Notes under the pieces: generated by a model | The model's input: the letters and a program-made list of their open reading frames with translations, nothing else | Told to the model about the DNA's origin: nothing | Database searches by the model: none | In this document: one piece after another, positions 33,758 to 45,056 of the stretch | Layout of the letters: each line of letters opens with the position of its first letter | Position numbering within the stretch: position 1 is the stretch's first letter | Made by a program: the position numbers and the translations under genes | DNA from: JAMQPK01 sp963782595 | GTDB lineage: Bacteria > Acidobacteriota > Vicinamibacteria > Vicinamibacterales > JAMQPK01 | DNA length: 64,000 bases | Reading direction: 5' to 3' | Assembly: GCA_963782595.1 (NCBI GenBank) | Contig: CAWAKJ010000007.1 | Location: 620,001 to 684,000, forward strand

Positions 33758-33790
33758 GCGCGACGAATAATGTAGGGGGGGTCTCCCAAA

Positions 33791-33845
33791 GTAGGGCGGG
33801 TCTTGCACTTCAAGACCCGCCTTCCGCTTTCAAGACCCGTCCTAC
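33791..33845. repeat. Family C palindrome, three arms
   Basis: GTAGGGCGGGTCTTG-CACTT-CAAGACCCGCC, then a second right arm CAAGACCCGTCCTAC up to 33845. It lies between the convergent porin and phosphoesterase genes and runs into the last codons of the latter; it could serve as a terminator on both strands. Confidence 0.8.
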
Positions 33846-35599
33846 GCGTGCAAGACCTGCAGCTGCAGGACGTCGCCGGGACATCTCAGAACAATCTGCT
33901 CTGGCGTGAGCATTCCGAGCCGCCCGCCCGAATCCCTAACGAAGGTGTGGACGTAAAAGCATGAAGGGGACGGGTCCATCACCGGTGAGGGCGCCGAGAC
34001 GATCAACAAGTCGCCGCATTCGCCGATCCAGTCCACATGGCGATGCCCGTGCATGACGACGGCACGACTGGCGAGCGGAAGCAAGCGGCGCACGAACCAG
34101 TTGCCGTTGATGAGCGCTGTGCCGATGCGCTCCGAGATGGCGTGCGAGCGCCAGGGATACTCGACGAGGTGATGATGCCCGACGATCACCCAGCAGGCTC
34201 GCGGGTACTGCGTCGCGGCGATCTTGATGCCTTTTACCTGTTCTGCCGACACCATGCCGAGCGCGTTGCTGAACGAGAAGTGCGTATCGGCATTTGAATT
34301 GAGCAGGATGAATCCCAGGCCGGTGTCGGTGTCCGGTGGCACGATCATCGGAAACGCCTGGTTCCAGGTCTCGATCCACCATCTCGTGAGAAGCGGCCGT
34401 CCGGCGTCGGAGAAGTGAGCCATCCGGTCCAGGCGAGGCTGCAGGACCTGGTCTAGCGTCATCCCGACGATTTTCTTGTCGCGATCGACGACGCGGACCC
34501 GCTGACCTTGTACGGCGGATGCGACCGAAAGTGCGCGCATCTGCCGCAGCCGCAGTTTCGGGCTCGTCGGCAGATCGATCCTCGCCGTATTCCCTCGGTC
34601 GGCGATGTTGAGATCATGATTGCCCGGCACCACGAGCATGCGCTCGGCCAGGCGCGGATGGCGGTCGAGGGCATCCACGAACTTGGCCCATTCTCCGGAA
34701 CGACCGGCATCGGTCACGTCGCCGGAGATGACGATGGTGTCGATCGGTTCGCGGGCATGCGCCGCCTCCAGTTGCGACAGCACTTCCTTGACGCGCTCAT
34801 TGCCCTGCGGACCGGAGCGGCCTGTTTCCATCCGGAAGCCATAGTGCTCGCCGACGATGTGGAGATCTGACAGATGGGCAACGCGCCACCGCCGGCCACG
34901 AGCGGCTCGAGGCAGGAACGTGCCGAGGTCGCGCGGCTGAGGCAGCGTGGCATCGGCTATTCCCCAGACGAGCGCCGCCGCCGCAAGATATCCGGCGACG
35001 AGCACGAGACTGTTGGCGACTGCGCCGAGTGCCATCCGGCGCATCGACATCAGATCCGCGAGGTTGGCCGCCCAGAGCGATCGGCGCCATGCCCACACGG
35101 CAACCATCAGGGCCAGGCCACAGACCAGGAGGCCGGCGACCACGGCCATCGCCGAGCGCAACTGGCCATGCTGCACCTGGCTTGCGTCGCGCGGGAGCAG
35201 CAGATCGCCGATATGTCGCAAGCCTTCGCGAGCGACCAGATAGGTCGGTCCGATGACGACAGAATTCAACGCCCAGAAGCTGCCTTCGGCGAGACGCACG
35301 AGCGTGCGTCCGCCGTACCATCCGATTGCGACGATTGCCGCAAGTACGATGAGCGACGAGATGCCGATGAGCGGCGCCGCAATCCGTACCGAGAGCTTGT
35401 TGGCCCACGCAACGGCCGCAATCGGTGCGAGTCCGAGCAGAAGGCTGGGAAGGACGAGCAGCAGCACCCATGCGAGGATGAGCTTCATCCCGATTATTTC
35501 GACGAGCATGTTGCCCGCAAGCGAGATGAGCGTTCGGTTCTTGAGGCTGGTGGCGTCGTCTTCGACGTCGCCGCGTCGGGGATCGACGATCGGTTTCAC
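33842..35599 (-). CDS. Membrane-anchored metallophosphoesterase
   Basis: About 585 residues. The GTG at 35599 has AAGGA 7 nt upstream and is preferred; the frame remains open to 35782, but that part covers the promoter of the divergent TonB gene. Five or six hydrophobic segments come first (residues 20-230; LILAWVLLLVLPSLLLGL and others), then a calcineurin-like domain with all metal motifs: AHLSDLHIVGEH (D-x-H), VISGDVTDAG (GD), VPGNHDLN (GNHD), VIVGHHHLVEY and VMHGHRHVDWIG (GH-x-H). A membrane-bound phosphodiesterase or pyrophosphatase, perhaps on lipid precursors, is plausible; the substrate is unknown. Confidence 0.83.
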   Translation of the reverse strand: MKPIVDPRRGDVEDDATSLKNRTLISLAGNMLVEIIGMKLILAWVLLLVLPSLLLGLAPIAAVAWANKLSVRIAAPLIGISSLIVLAAIVAIGWYGGRTLVRLAEGSFWALNSVVIGPTYLVAREGLRHIGDLLLPRDASQVQHGQLRSAMAVVAGLLVCGLALMVAVWAWRRSLWAANLADLMSMRRMALGAVANSLVLVAGYLAAAALVWGIADATLPQPRDLGTFLPRAARGRRWRVAHLSDLHIVGEHYGFRMETGRSGPQGNERVKEVLSQLEAAHAREPIDTIVISGDVTDAGRSGEWAKFVDALDRHPRLAERMLVVPGNHDLNIADRGNTARIDLPTSPKLRLRQMRALSVASAVQGQRVRVVDRDKKIVGMTLDQVLQPRLDRMAHFSDAGRPLLTRWWIETWNQAFPMIVPPDTDTGLGFILLNSNADTHFSFSNALGMVSAEQVKGIKIAATQYPRACWVIVGHHHLVEYPWRSHAISERIGTALINGNWFVRRLLPLASRAVVMHGHRHVDWIGECGDLLIVSAPSPVMDPSPSCFYVHTFVRDSGGRLGMLTPEQIVLRCPGDVLQLQVLHA

Positions 35600-35693
35600 T
35601 ACTGTCCTTAGGGCTGCAACAAGTGTGACAGCCGTTCGTGGACTGTGGACCGTGCGATCTAATACCGCTGCGCATTCTGCCCGCCGGTCTGGA

Positions 35694-35715
35694 TTAAAGT
35701 TACCGTTAAAGTTAC
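35694..35715. promoter_or_regulatory. Tandem direct repeat in the TonB receptor promoter region
   Basis: TTAAAGTTAC occurs at 35694-35703 and again at 35706-35715, a 12-bp period, in the 182-bp gap between divergent genes and about 70 bp upstream of the receptor ATG. It looks like a tandem protein-binding site; the binder is unknown. Confidence 0.45.
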
Positions 35716-35781
35716 AGCAAATTTGCCACTCCTCGATTGGATCCCCTAGAATCCCTTCTCCTTTCCATGGAGGCGTTAGCA

Positions 35782-38803
<3,022 letters not shown>

Positions 38804-38807
<4 letters not shown>

Positions 38808-41191
38808 TCCGGCAGTCCGAGCTTCTTCCGCAGGGCGGGCATTCGTGGATCGTCGCGGAGCAGCGCCATCTCGGGTCTATGAAGCCAGGTTGCTGCACGC
38901 CACCAATTGATCTCGGCGGTGCGGACCAGCCCCTCATAAGCTCTATCCTTGTCGCCCAGCCCGGCGTAAATGAGCATCGTTCTCGACGGAGAGTCGGGAT
39001 GCTTCGCGGCCAGGGCCAATGCTTCGTCGCGGCGGCCGCTCACGGCGAGGAGGTAACCCAGATAACCAAAGAACTGGGGCCCGGCGCGTTCGAGCGCCTC
39101 TTGCGCCTCGTCGAACTTTCCAGAAAAGTAAAGAGCCCGGCCAAGCCAGACATCAACGTACGGAAAGGCGGGATCGTGCTGCTTGATCCAGCGGCAATTC
39201 TCGATCGCGTCTTCGTACTTTCCGGCCTCGATGAACACGTGCGCCTGGGTTCTTCTCACATCAAGTGACAAGGGATCGACAATGCGCGCTGCGTCGAACT
39301 GGCGCAGTGCCTCGTCGGTATCACCGATGGGCATCAGGACTCCCAGCACGAAGTCGCTATGCGTCTCAGTCAGGCTGGGATTGAGCGCAAGCGCCTTCAG
39401 AAACGACATGCGCGCGTTCACCCACTCGCGATCGCGCGCATACATGTTGGCCAGCGCCGCATGCGCTTCGGCCAGGAGCGGATCGAGCTGGAGCGCTTTC
39501 AACGCGGCTGGGCCGAGCCTCGGATCTGGCGGGATGATTTCCTCGCGACTCGAGGCTCGGGAAAGCTGCGCCAATGCGTTGGCCAGCCCCGCCCAAGCGG
39601 GGGCATGGTCGGGCGCTGCCGAGACAACCTGCTGGAACAACTCAGCAGCTTTGGCGGAGTTTTCGGGCCCTCGCCTGCCATGGAAGGCCCGCGCTCGCAG
39701 GAACTGATAGTACAGTTCCGGTTCGAGATCGTAGCGGCGCTGACCTCGCCCGAGCGTTACCCGCAGCTCGTTGACGATGGCCAGCGAAATCTCGTCGAGG
39801 ATGGTTGGAAGCGCCTTTAGATCCCGCTCGAATCGGTTGGTCCAGATGACGGCGTTGCCAGACACCCGGGTGAACCGCGCGTCGATGTGCAGCGCATCGT
39901 TCGCTCGCGACACCGATCCTTCGAGCACGTAATCCACGTCGAGTTGAGAAGCGACCTCGCGAAGGTCTCGCGGCCGATTCTTGAACGCGAACGACGAGCC
40001 GGAGGATCGCAGCGTCAGTCCCTCTATCACGGCCAGGTTCCGCTGAATCTCATCTGTCAGCCCGTCGGCAAACTCCTCGCTGCCTGATGCAGCGTCCTGG
40101 GTTTCGAATGGGAGCACGGCAATCGCAGGGACACGTCCCGGCGTGCTGCTTCCCGGCTCACGCAGGGCCAGACCGCCCGCGGCAACGACGAGGGTCGCGG
40201 CAATGGCGCCGTAGATCAGCCGTCGCCGTGCGATTCCCTCCGTCGCATCACGCAGAGCAGCGCCGAAGGCCGACGCGCTTTGAAACCGACGATCGGGCAC
40301 GGGATCGATGGCGCGCTCGATGGCGCTGGCGAGCGGGGCGGGCACATCTGGTCTTGTGGCGCGAAGGTCGACGCGTGAATTGACGTCGTGAGCCGCACGA
40401 ATTTCGTCCACGGTCCGACCGTCGACGGGGTACTTGCCGCTGAGAATGTGGAAGAGCAGAACGCCGAGACTGTAAACATCACTTCGGATGGTCGCTGGTT
40501 TTCCCTCGAGGATCTCGGGCGCGACATACAATGGCGTTCCGGCCAAGTCCGAGATCAAACCGTCCGCGAGTTCCAGCCCGGTGCCAAAATCCATTAGCAC
40601 GACACGGCCGTCATTGGCGATCATCACGTTGTGCGCCTTGATGTCGCGGTGTAGCAATCCGGCCGCGTGCACGGCCGAGACGGCGCTGCAGAGATCGCCG
40701 CCGATCCGGGCCGCGTCGGCGGCGCTGAAGACGGATCCCTGGTTCAGCTGCTGTTCGAGCGTGCGGCCGCGGACAAGCTCCATCCAGAGCCCGATCTGGT
40801 CGCCGATCTGTTCCGCGCCGTGAATCGTGACGATGTTGTTGTGGCGAACGCGGGCGAGCAGACGACCTTCGGGAATGATGGGAGAGTCAGGACGATCGCC
40901 GGTAGAGCGCGGCGCCTGCAGAAGCTTGAGCGCTACTTCCCGATCGAGCCGGGGATCCCAGGCCCGGTAGACCTCACCGAAGGTGCCTCTGCCAATCCGC
41001 TCGATCAGCTGAAGGTGACCCCATGTAGCGGGGAGGCGGTGGACACCGGCGAGAGCCGCGACGACCTTCAGATGCGGAAACAGCGGGCGGTCGGCACCAT
41101 CGACTGTCGATTCAGCGGCCTCCCAGTCGATATCGGTTCCGTCAAGAATCGCGGACGCGATTCTCTCTAGACGTTCCTCATCACTCGCCAC
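38804..41191 (-). CDS. Ser/Thr protein kinase with TolB-like and TPR regions
   Basis: 795 residues. The kinase domain (about 60-320) has every key motif: IGRGTFGEVY (66-75), Lys89 in VALKLL, HRDIKAHN (181-188), DFG at 201-203 and APE. A membrane helix lies near 326-347 (IYGAIAATLVVAAGGLAL). The part beyond has a TolB/FlgO-like segment (IAVLPFETQDAASGSEEFAD, then VDYVLEGSVSRANDALHI) and five or more tetratricopeptide repeats (APAWAGLANALAQLSR, LAEAHAALANMYARDREW). Its N terminus overlaps the sigma-factor gene by 11 bp, so a phospho-signalling pair is likely: the kinase may act on, or be expressed with, that sigma factor. Confidence 0.92.
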
Positions 41192-41759
41192 GCTCCATCT
41201 CCTTCACGAGACGAATCAACGCTCTCTCGGCCGCCTTTCGTGCGGCGTCAGCAGTTGGCTTGCCGAGTGCCTCGGCCAGTTCTTCGTACGTGTAGCCCAA
41301 TTCGACACGGCCGATGAGGGTGTCCTGATCCTCCGGCCTGAGCCGCGCGAGCGCGGTCTCGTAGCGCTCGATCGCCTCGCTGCCGATGGCCTGCTCGAGC
41401 GGTGAGAGATGGCTTTCGGCTGCGAGTCCGCTAAGGCCGGTCCCGTCCGGCCGCCGGCCTTTGCGTCTCAACTCTTCCCGGATGCGGTTGAGAACGGCCT
41501 GCCGCAGATACGCGTGAAGCGCTCCGACGCCACGAGGCTCGAACTGCCCGATCCTCTTAAACGTCTGAAGCAGCGTTTCCTGGACAAGGTCGTCGGTATC
41601 GGCCATGTCTCGGGCCCATTTGGGGAGTCTGCCGGACGCCCAGCGCCGAAGGGGCCGGACGTGGCGGGCGAACAGACGGTCGGCTGCCTCCTGATCGCCC
41701 GCGCGGGCGCGTTCGAGCAGGTGGATGGTCGATTCCGCCTCGGGTCGGTTTTCGCCCAT
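41181..41759 (-). CDS. ECF-type sigma-70 factor
   Basis: 192 residues. Region 2 contains LFARHVRPLRRWASG and the -10-recognising DTDDLVQETLLQTFKRIG; region 4 has the helix-turn-helix GYTYEELAEALGKPTADAAR, all in normal order. No anti-sigma factor is adjacent; instead a Ser/Thr kinase gene follows with an 11-bp overlap, a pairing seen often in acidobacteria and planctomycetes. Target promoters cannot be told. Confidence 0.9.
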   Translation of the reverse strand: MGENRPEAESTIHLLERARAGDQEAADRLFARHVRPLRRWASGRLPKWARDMADTDDLVQETLLQTFKRIGQFEPRGVGALHAYLRQAVLNRIREELRRKGRRPDGTGLSGLAAESHLSPLEQAIGSEAIERYETALARLRPEDQDTLIGRVELGYTYEELAEALGKPTADAARKAAERALIRLVKEMERGE

Positions 41760-41853
41760 GCGTGGTCTGAATGCGTTTTGGTGAGTTGCGGCATGTTACA
41801 GCGAAAAACCACTCCGCTGTCCGGATTCACGCCGAAGACCGTTTTCAGCTCGT

Positions 41854-42582
41854 ATGGGTATTCGTCGGGGAAAACTTCGACTCTTGGCGATCTTCATTGG
41901 ACTTACGGCCGTGTGCGCCGGATGTGAAACCGGAGTGTCGCCATCAGGTGTGGGCCCGTCACCCTTCGTCGAGCCAGCAGGGCAGTCGAATGGGCCATTC
42001 ACGGTGTCGGGCGTTGTGACTTCAGGCGGTCAGCCGGTGAGCGACGCCGTTGTCATCGGATTCCACGAGTCGTCGAGAGGCGTCAGGGTCCCGATCTCGC
42101 CTAACGCACGGACGGGACCAGATGGGCGGTTTCAGTTCGAGAACGTGCAGGCTGGCATCGTGCATCTTTACCCCTGGAAGCGGGACTATCTCCATCCGTG
42201 CATGGCGACCAGCCCGGTGTCGGGACCTGTCGAGCTCGCACTCGAGCTCGTGATGCTGCCCGCGCTCAGACCGTCTCGCCCCGCCCCGCTGACGTTGACC
42301 GGCACCGTTGTCGATTCCACCGGAACGCCGGTCACTGGTGCGTTCGTCACAGGCTGGTGGTTTGGCGAGTTTCCAGAACTCCAGACGCAGACCGATGCAG
42401 AGGGCCGTTACTTCCTATGTGGCCTGCGAGAAGAATTCTTCCGCGATGGATCTCTCACGGTTGGTGGCGTCGTCTCACCCGGCTTTGAAGCCGTCCATAT
42501 CTTCAGCCCGCAGAGCAGGCCAACACCGCTCGGAAACGGAGAGTTTCTCCTCGACGTGCGCGTAAAAAGCCGTCCTGAATGA
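41854..42582 (+). CDS. Lipoprotein with carboxypeptidase-regulatory-like domains
   Basis: 242 residues. The head MGIRRGKLRLLAIFIGLTAV leads to the lipobox CAGC. Two beta-sandwich repeats follow: VSGVVTSGGQPVSDAVVIGF with GPDGRFQFENVQAG (about 50-130) and LTGTVVDSTGTPVTGAFVTG with DAEGRYFLCGL (about 147-240), both of the CarboxypepD_reg type. A surface or periplasmic lipoprotein of unknown partner. Confidence 0.72.
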   Translation: MGIRRGKLRLLAIFIGLTAVCAGCETGVSPSGVGPSPFVEPAGQSNGPFTVSGVVTSGGQPVSDAVVIGFHESSRGVRVPISPNARTGPDGRFQFENVQAGIVHLYPWKRDYLHPCMATSPVSGPVELALELVMLPALRPSRPAPLTLTGTVVDSTGTPVTGAFVTGWWFGEFPELQTQTDAEGRYFLCGLREEFFRDGSLTVGGVVSPGFEAVHIFSPQSRPTPLGNGEFLLDVRVKSRPE

Positions 42583-42625
42583 AGCGTACGACCGCCGGGA
42601 AATTGCCCGTCTGACGTTCATCAAA

Positions 42626-43639
42626 CTATCTCCGCGTCCATGGCCCGCATGCCGCGTTCGCGTGAAATCCCACGTCGCCGGCCTGGATATCGACCGTGAC
42701 ATTGCCGCCTGACGCGATCGATCCCGACGTAATGATGGCTTTTGGTGTGCCCTGAAAGTGGCGGAGCCGCTCCCAGTGGCACCCAGGCATCGCGGCGGCG
42801 CGGAATCGGCCAGGCTCAATCTGCTTGCCCACGAGCCACATGCCAGGTTGGATGACGGTCTTGCTGGCGACCCGGCGCGGCCACTGATCCCACCATCCAC
42901 AACCGTTCGCGCTGTCGAACAGCGCGTCCGAAGGCAGGATGTCGACGATCCATTGCCCGGAATCGAACCAGGGCTCATTCAATGCGATGTAGTCGATGTC
43001 TTCGGCAGAGTAGCTCGCGGCGCGACCCCAGGAGCACCAGCCGTTGGGATCGCTGTAATAGCGTCCCGGCTCGATGCCGTGGCCCACGATAAACGCGCCT
43101 TCGCCGAACACGCGTCGGGGCACCGCGGGAAACACGCCGTTGCCACGGATGGGGATCGTATTGGTCCCGTTCGTATGGTTGGCGACAACAGTGATCCTGC
43201 CAGTGTAGGGCCCTGACGTAGTCGGCTGGAAAGTGCTCCACGCCTCCCAGCAGTCGCCTGGAGCAACGAAGAAGAGTGCGTTCGGGTCACCGGGACCGGG
43301 ATCGGGGGAATACCATTCTTGGTACGCAGAAGAAGAAAATCCGGCAGGGCCTTCGATGCGTGACACATTTAACACGGAATTGCCGTCGTTGCACACCTCA
43401 AGCGTCTTGGTGGCGTGGTTGCCCGGCTCAACGTCGCCGAAGTCCAGATCTGCCCGGCGGTCCTTTGTCTTCAGCGTGATGGTGCGAACGGGCGCCGGTG
43501 CTTGCAATGTGGGCGGGTTGATCTGCGGGGCGGCGTTTGATGGCGGAGTCGCCGCAGAAGGCTGAATCGGCGTCCTTGAAGGCTTCCCGTCACACCCCAC
43601 AATGGAAGCGGTCAGCACGAGTACGAGCAGACGCGTCAT
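42626..43639 (-). CDS. Lipoprotein with DUF1573-like domain and two C-terminal Cys/Trp domains
   Basis: 337 residues from the ATG at 43639 (AAGGA 5 nt upstream). A lipobox (ASIVGC) is followed by a Pro-rich linker, then a beta-sandwich (residues 55-150; LDFGDVEPGNHATKTLEVCN, RITVVANHTNGTNTIPI) like DUF1573/ASH domains. Two copies of a domain follow, each with G-x-EPGRY/F, a Cys-Trp (WCSWGR; GCHWERL), V-D-I and a final CG-W (GCGWWDQW; ACGPW). The second domain resembles cysteine-rich modules I know from secreted actinobacterial proteins. Function unknown. Confidence 0.7.
   Translation of the reverse strand: MTRLLVLVLTASIVGCDGKPSRTPIQPSAATPPSNAAPQINPPTLQAPAPVRTITLKTKDRRADLDFGDVEPGNHATKTLEVCNDGNSVLNVSRIEGPAGFSSSAYQEWYSPDPGPGDPNALFFVAPGDCWEAWSTFQPTTSGPYTGRITVVANHTNGTNTIPIRGNGVFPAVPRRVFGEGAFIVGHGIEPGRYYSDPNGWCSWGRAASYSAEDIDYIALNEPWFDSGQWIVDILPSDALFDSANGCGWWDQWPRRVASKTVIQPGMWLVGKQIEPGRFRAAAMPGCHWERLRHFQGTPKAIITSGSIASGGNVTVDIQAGDVGFHANAACGPWTRR
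42632..42664. repeat. 33-bp direct repeat, copy 1 (end of the lipoprotein gene)
   Basis: CCGCGTCCATGGCCCGCATG followed by CCGCGTTCGCGTG; the same stretch with two or three mismatches lies at 43817-43849. Copy 1 encodes the gene's C-terminal HANAACGPWTR on the minus strand. Confidence 0.75.
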
Positions 43640-43816
43640 CTCCATCCTTACCCCATAAACGGTGCGCCGCGTCAATCCGGACATCCCGCGCGAGCCGTCC
43701 GCTTGCCCGTAAGACGATAGATGCCGGACCGCCGCTGACCGCGGTTTGTCCGATTTGGCCCGTCTTGACCGTTTGAAGGTCATGATGGCCCGCATTGACG
43801 ATGATCCAGGCTATTC

Positions 43817-43849
43817 CCGCGTCCATGGCCGGGATGCCGCGTTCGCGTG
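43817..43849. repeat. 33-bp direct repeat, copy 2 (relic of a second lipoprotein gene)
   Basis: On the minus strand it reads HANAASRPWTRE, a decayed form of the C terminus encoded at copy 1; the rest of the second gene is not recognisable. This suggests a past tandem duplication of the Cys/Trp-domain lipoprotein. Confidence 0.65.
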
Positions 43850-43874
43850 GCGCGCGATCTGTCGCTTAGCCGCA

Positions 43875-44335
43875 TTGCTTGTCGGATACCGGGTAAGGCG
43901 CACCGTGCTCATTCTCGGTCTTGCGACCAGCGCCTGCATGCCGGGACCGACACAAGATGAGAGCCGCCTGACCGTGACCGACGTGGCACCGAGCAGAGGC
44001 TTGGCCGGTAGCACCACCATTCTCATTTCTGGCACGGGCTTTACTGCACCGGCGACCGTCGCTGTCGGTGACCGGGCGGGAGTCATCGCTGTGTGGAGCA
44101 GCACGCTCATCGGGAAGACGCGCTCAATCGGCCCGGGCTTGATTGGATCGGATTGTTCAAGGTTGGGGAACCGAGTACCAACTCCGAGCACCGTTGGCGG
44201 ATGTACCTCACAGGTCAATCTACAGGCACTGTTCAGCTCAGCGCACCGACAGAGCCGGGGGAGTACGAATTTCGATATCTGCCTGACGATGGCTACATCG
44301 ATGTGGCGCGAAGTGCTCCCGTGACGGTCAGGTGA
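43875..44335 (+). pseudogene. Frameshifted lipoprotein: IPT/TIG domain plus 'DWIGLF' domain
   Basis: One frame gives a lipoprotein head (RRTVLILGLATSAC) and an IPT/TIG-like strand set (VAPSRGLAGSTTILISGTGF). The match to the next gene then moves to another frame near 44140, where GLDWIGLFKVG and GEYEFRYLPDDGYIDVARS copy its C-terminal domain. One or more indels separate the two parts. The first frame runs on as nonsense to 44324. Start uncertain (TTG 43875 proposed). Probably a degenerated relative of the gene at 44535. Confidence 0.65.
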
Positions 44336-44417
44336 TGACGCGAGGCGTGGTCGAGACCGTGATCTGGAGACAGGAGATTGGAGTGAAGGTCCGGCGAGAC
44401 CCGCCGGAGCCATGCGA

Positions 44418-44435
44418 GTCCGGCTAAAGCCGGAC
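44418..44435. repeat. Family A palindrome
   Basis: A perfect GTCCGGCTAAAGCCGGAC followed by ACTACGTACTACGACC, in the gap between the frameshifted lipoprotein and its intact neighbour. Confidence 0.85.
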
Positions 44436-44534
44436 ACTACGTACTACGACCACCGACCATGATAGACCACGGCCCATCGCCCCTTGACCATCGCCTATTT
44501 GTGCGCTCTTGCCGCTAAGATCGTTTTCACGATC

Positions 44535-45035
44535 ATGATGGCCAGCCTTTCTCGCTCCGCTGCGGTTGCAGCGGTCGCCTTTTCCATGGCGTTCGGTGTC
44601 GCGTGTCAGGAAGAGGGGCGCTTTGTGCCGACAGCTCCGAGCAGCACGGCCGGCGTGCCACCGGCAGCCCCGGCACCAGTGCCGCCACCAGCGCCTGCGC
44701 CGCCACCAGCGCCGGCACCAGTGCCGCCGCCAGCGCCGCCAGTCGTGACGCCAAGGGTGACTCTAACGGCGGATTCGACCGTCGTCGCTCCGGGAGGCCG
44801 ACTGAGCGTGAGCTGGGTAGCTCCAGGCGGTCGATCCTCTCTGGACTGGATCGGATTCTTCAGGGTCGAGGATCCGAACGAGGCCTACGAGTCCGGCTGG
44901 TGGAGTTACACCGGCGGCCAGCCGTCGGGCACGCTGTCGCTCACCGCGCCGTCTCGGCCCGGACAGTATGAGTTTCGATACCTGTTGGACGACGGCTACG
45001 TCGACGTCGCGCGTGCGTCGGTAACGGTGAGGTGA
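44535..45035 (+). CDS. Lipoprotein with Pro/Ala linker and 'DWIGFF' beta-domain
   Basis: 166 residues from the ATG at 44535 (or 44538). A signal segment ending GVAC is followed by a linker of about 45 residues made of APAPVPPPAP units, then a single beta-domain: SVSWVAPGGRSSLDWIGFF, PSGTLSLTAPSRPGQYEFRY, DDGYVDVARASVTV. Domains with DWIGLF...YEFRYL occur in many secreted bacterial proteins and recall SKICH-type beta-sandwiches; a carbohydrate or protein-binding role is a guess. Confidence 0.68.
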   Translation: MMASLSRSAAVAAVAFSMAFGVACQEEGRFVPTAPSSTAGVPPAAPAPVPPPAPAPPPAPAPVPPPAPPVVTPRVTLTADSTVVAPGGRLSVSWVAPGGRSSLDWIGFFRVEDPNEAYESGWWSYTGGQPSGTLSLTAPSRPGQYEFRYLLDDGYVDVARASVTVR

Positions 45036-45056
45036 TTCGACGACCTAGACCATGGC

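Noticed and set aside
44650..44745. Regularly spaced CCAGCGCC/GCCACCAGC repeats suggesting a CRISPR-like array
   Set aside because: They are codons of a Pro/Ala linker in a lipoprotein, without unique spacers.
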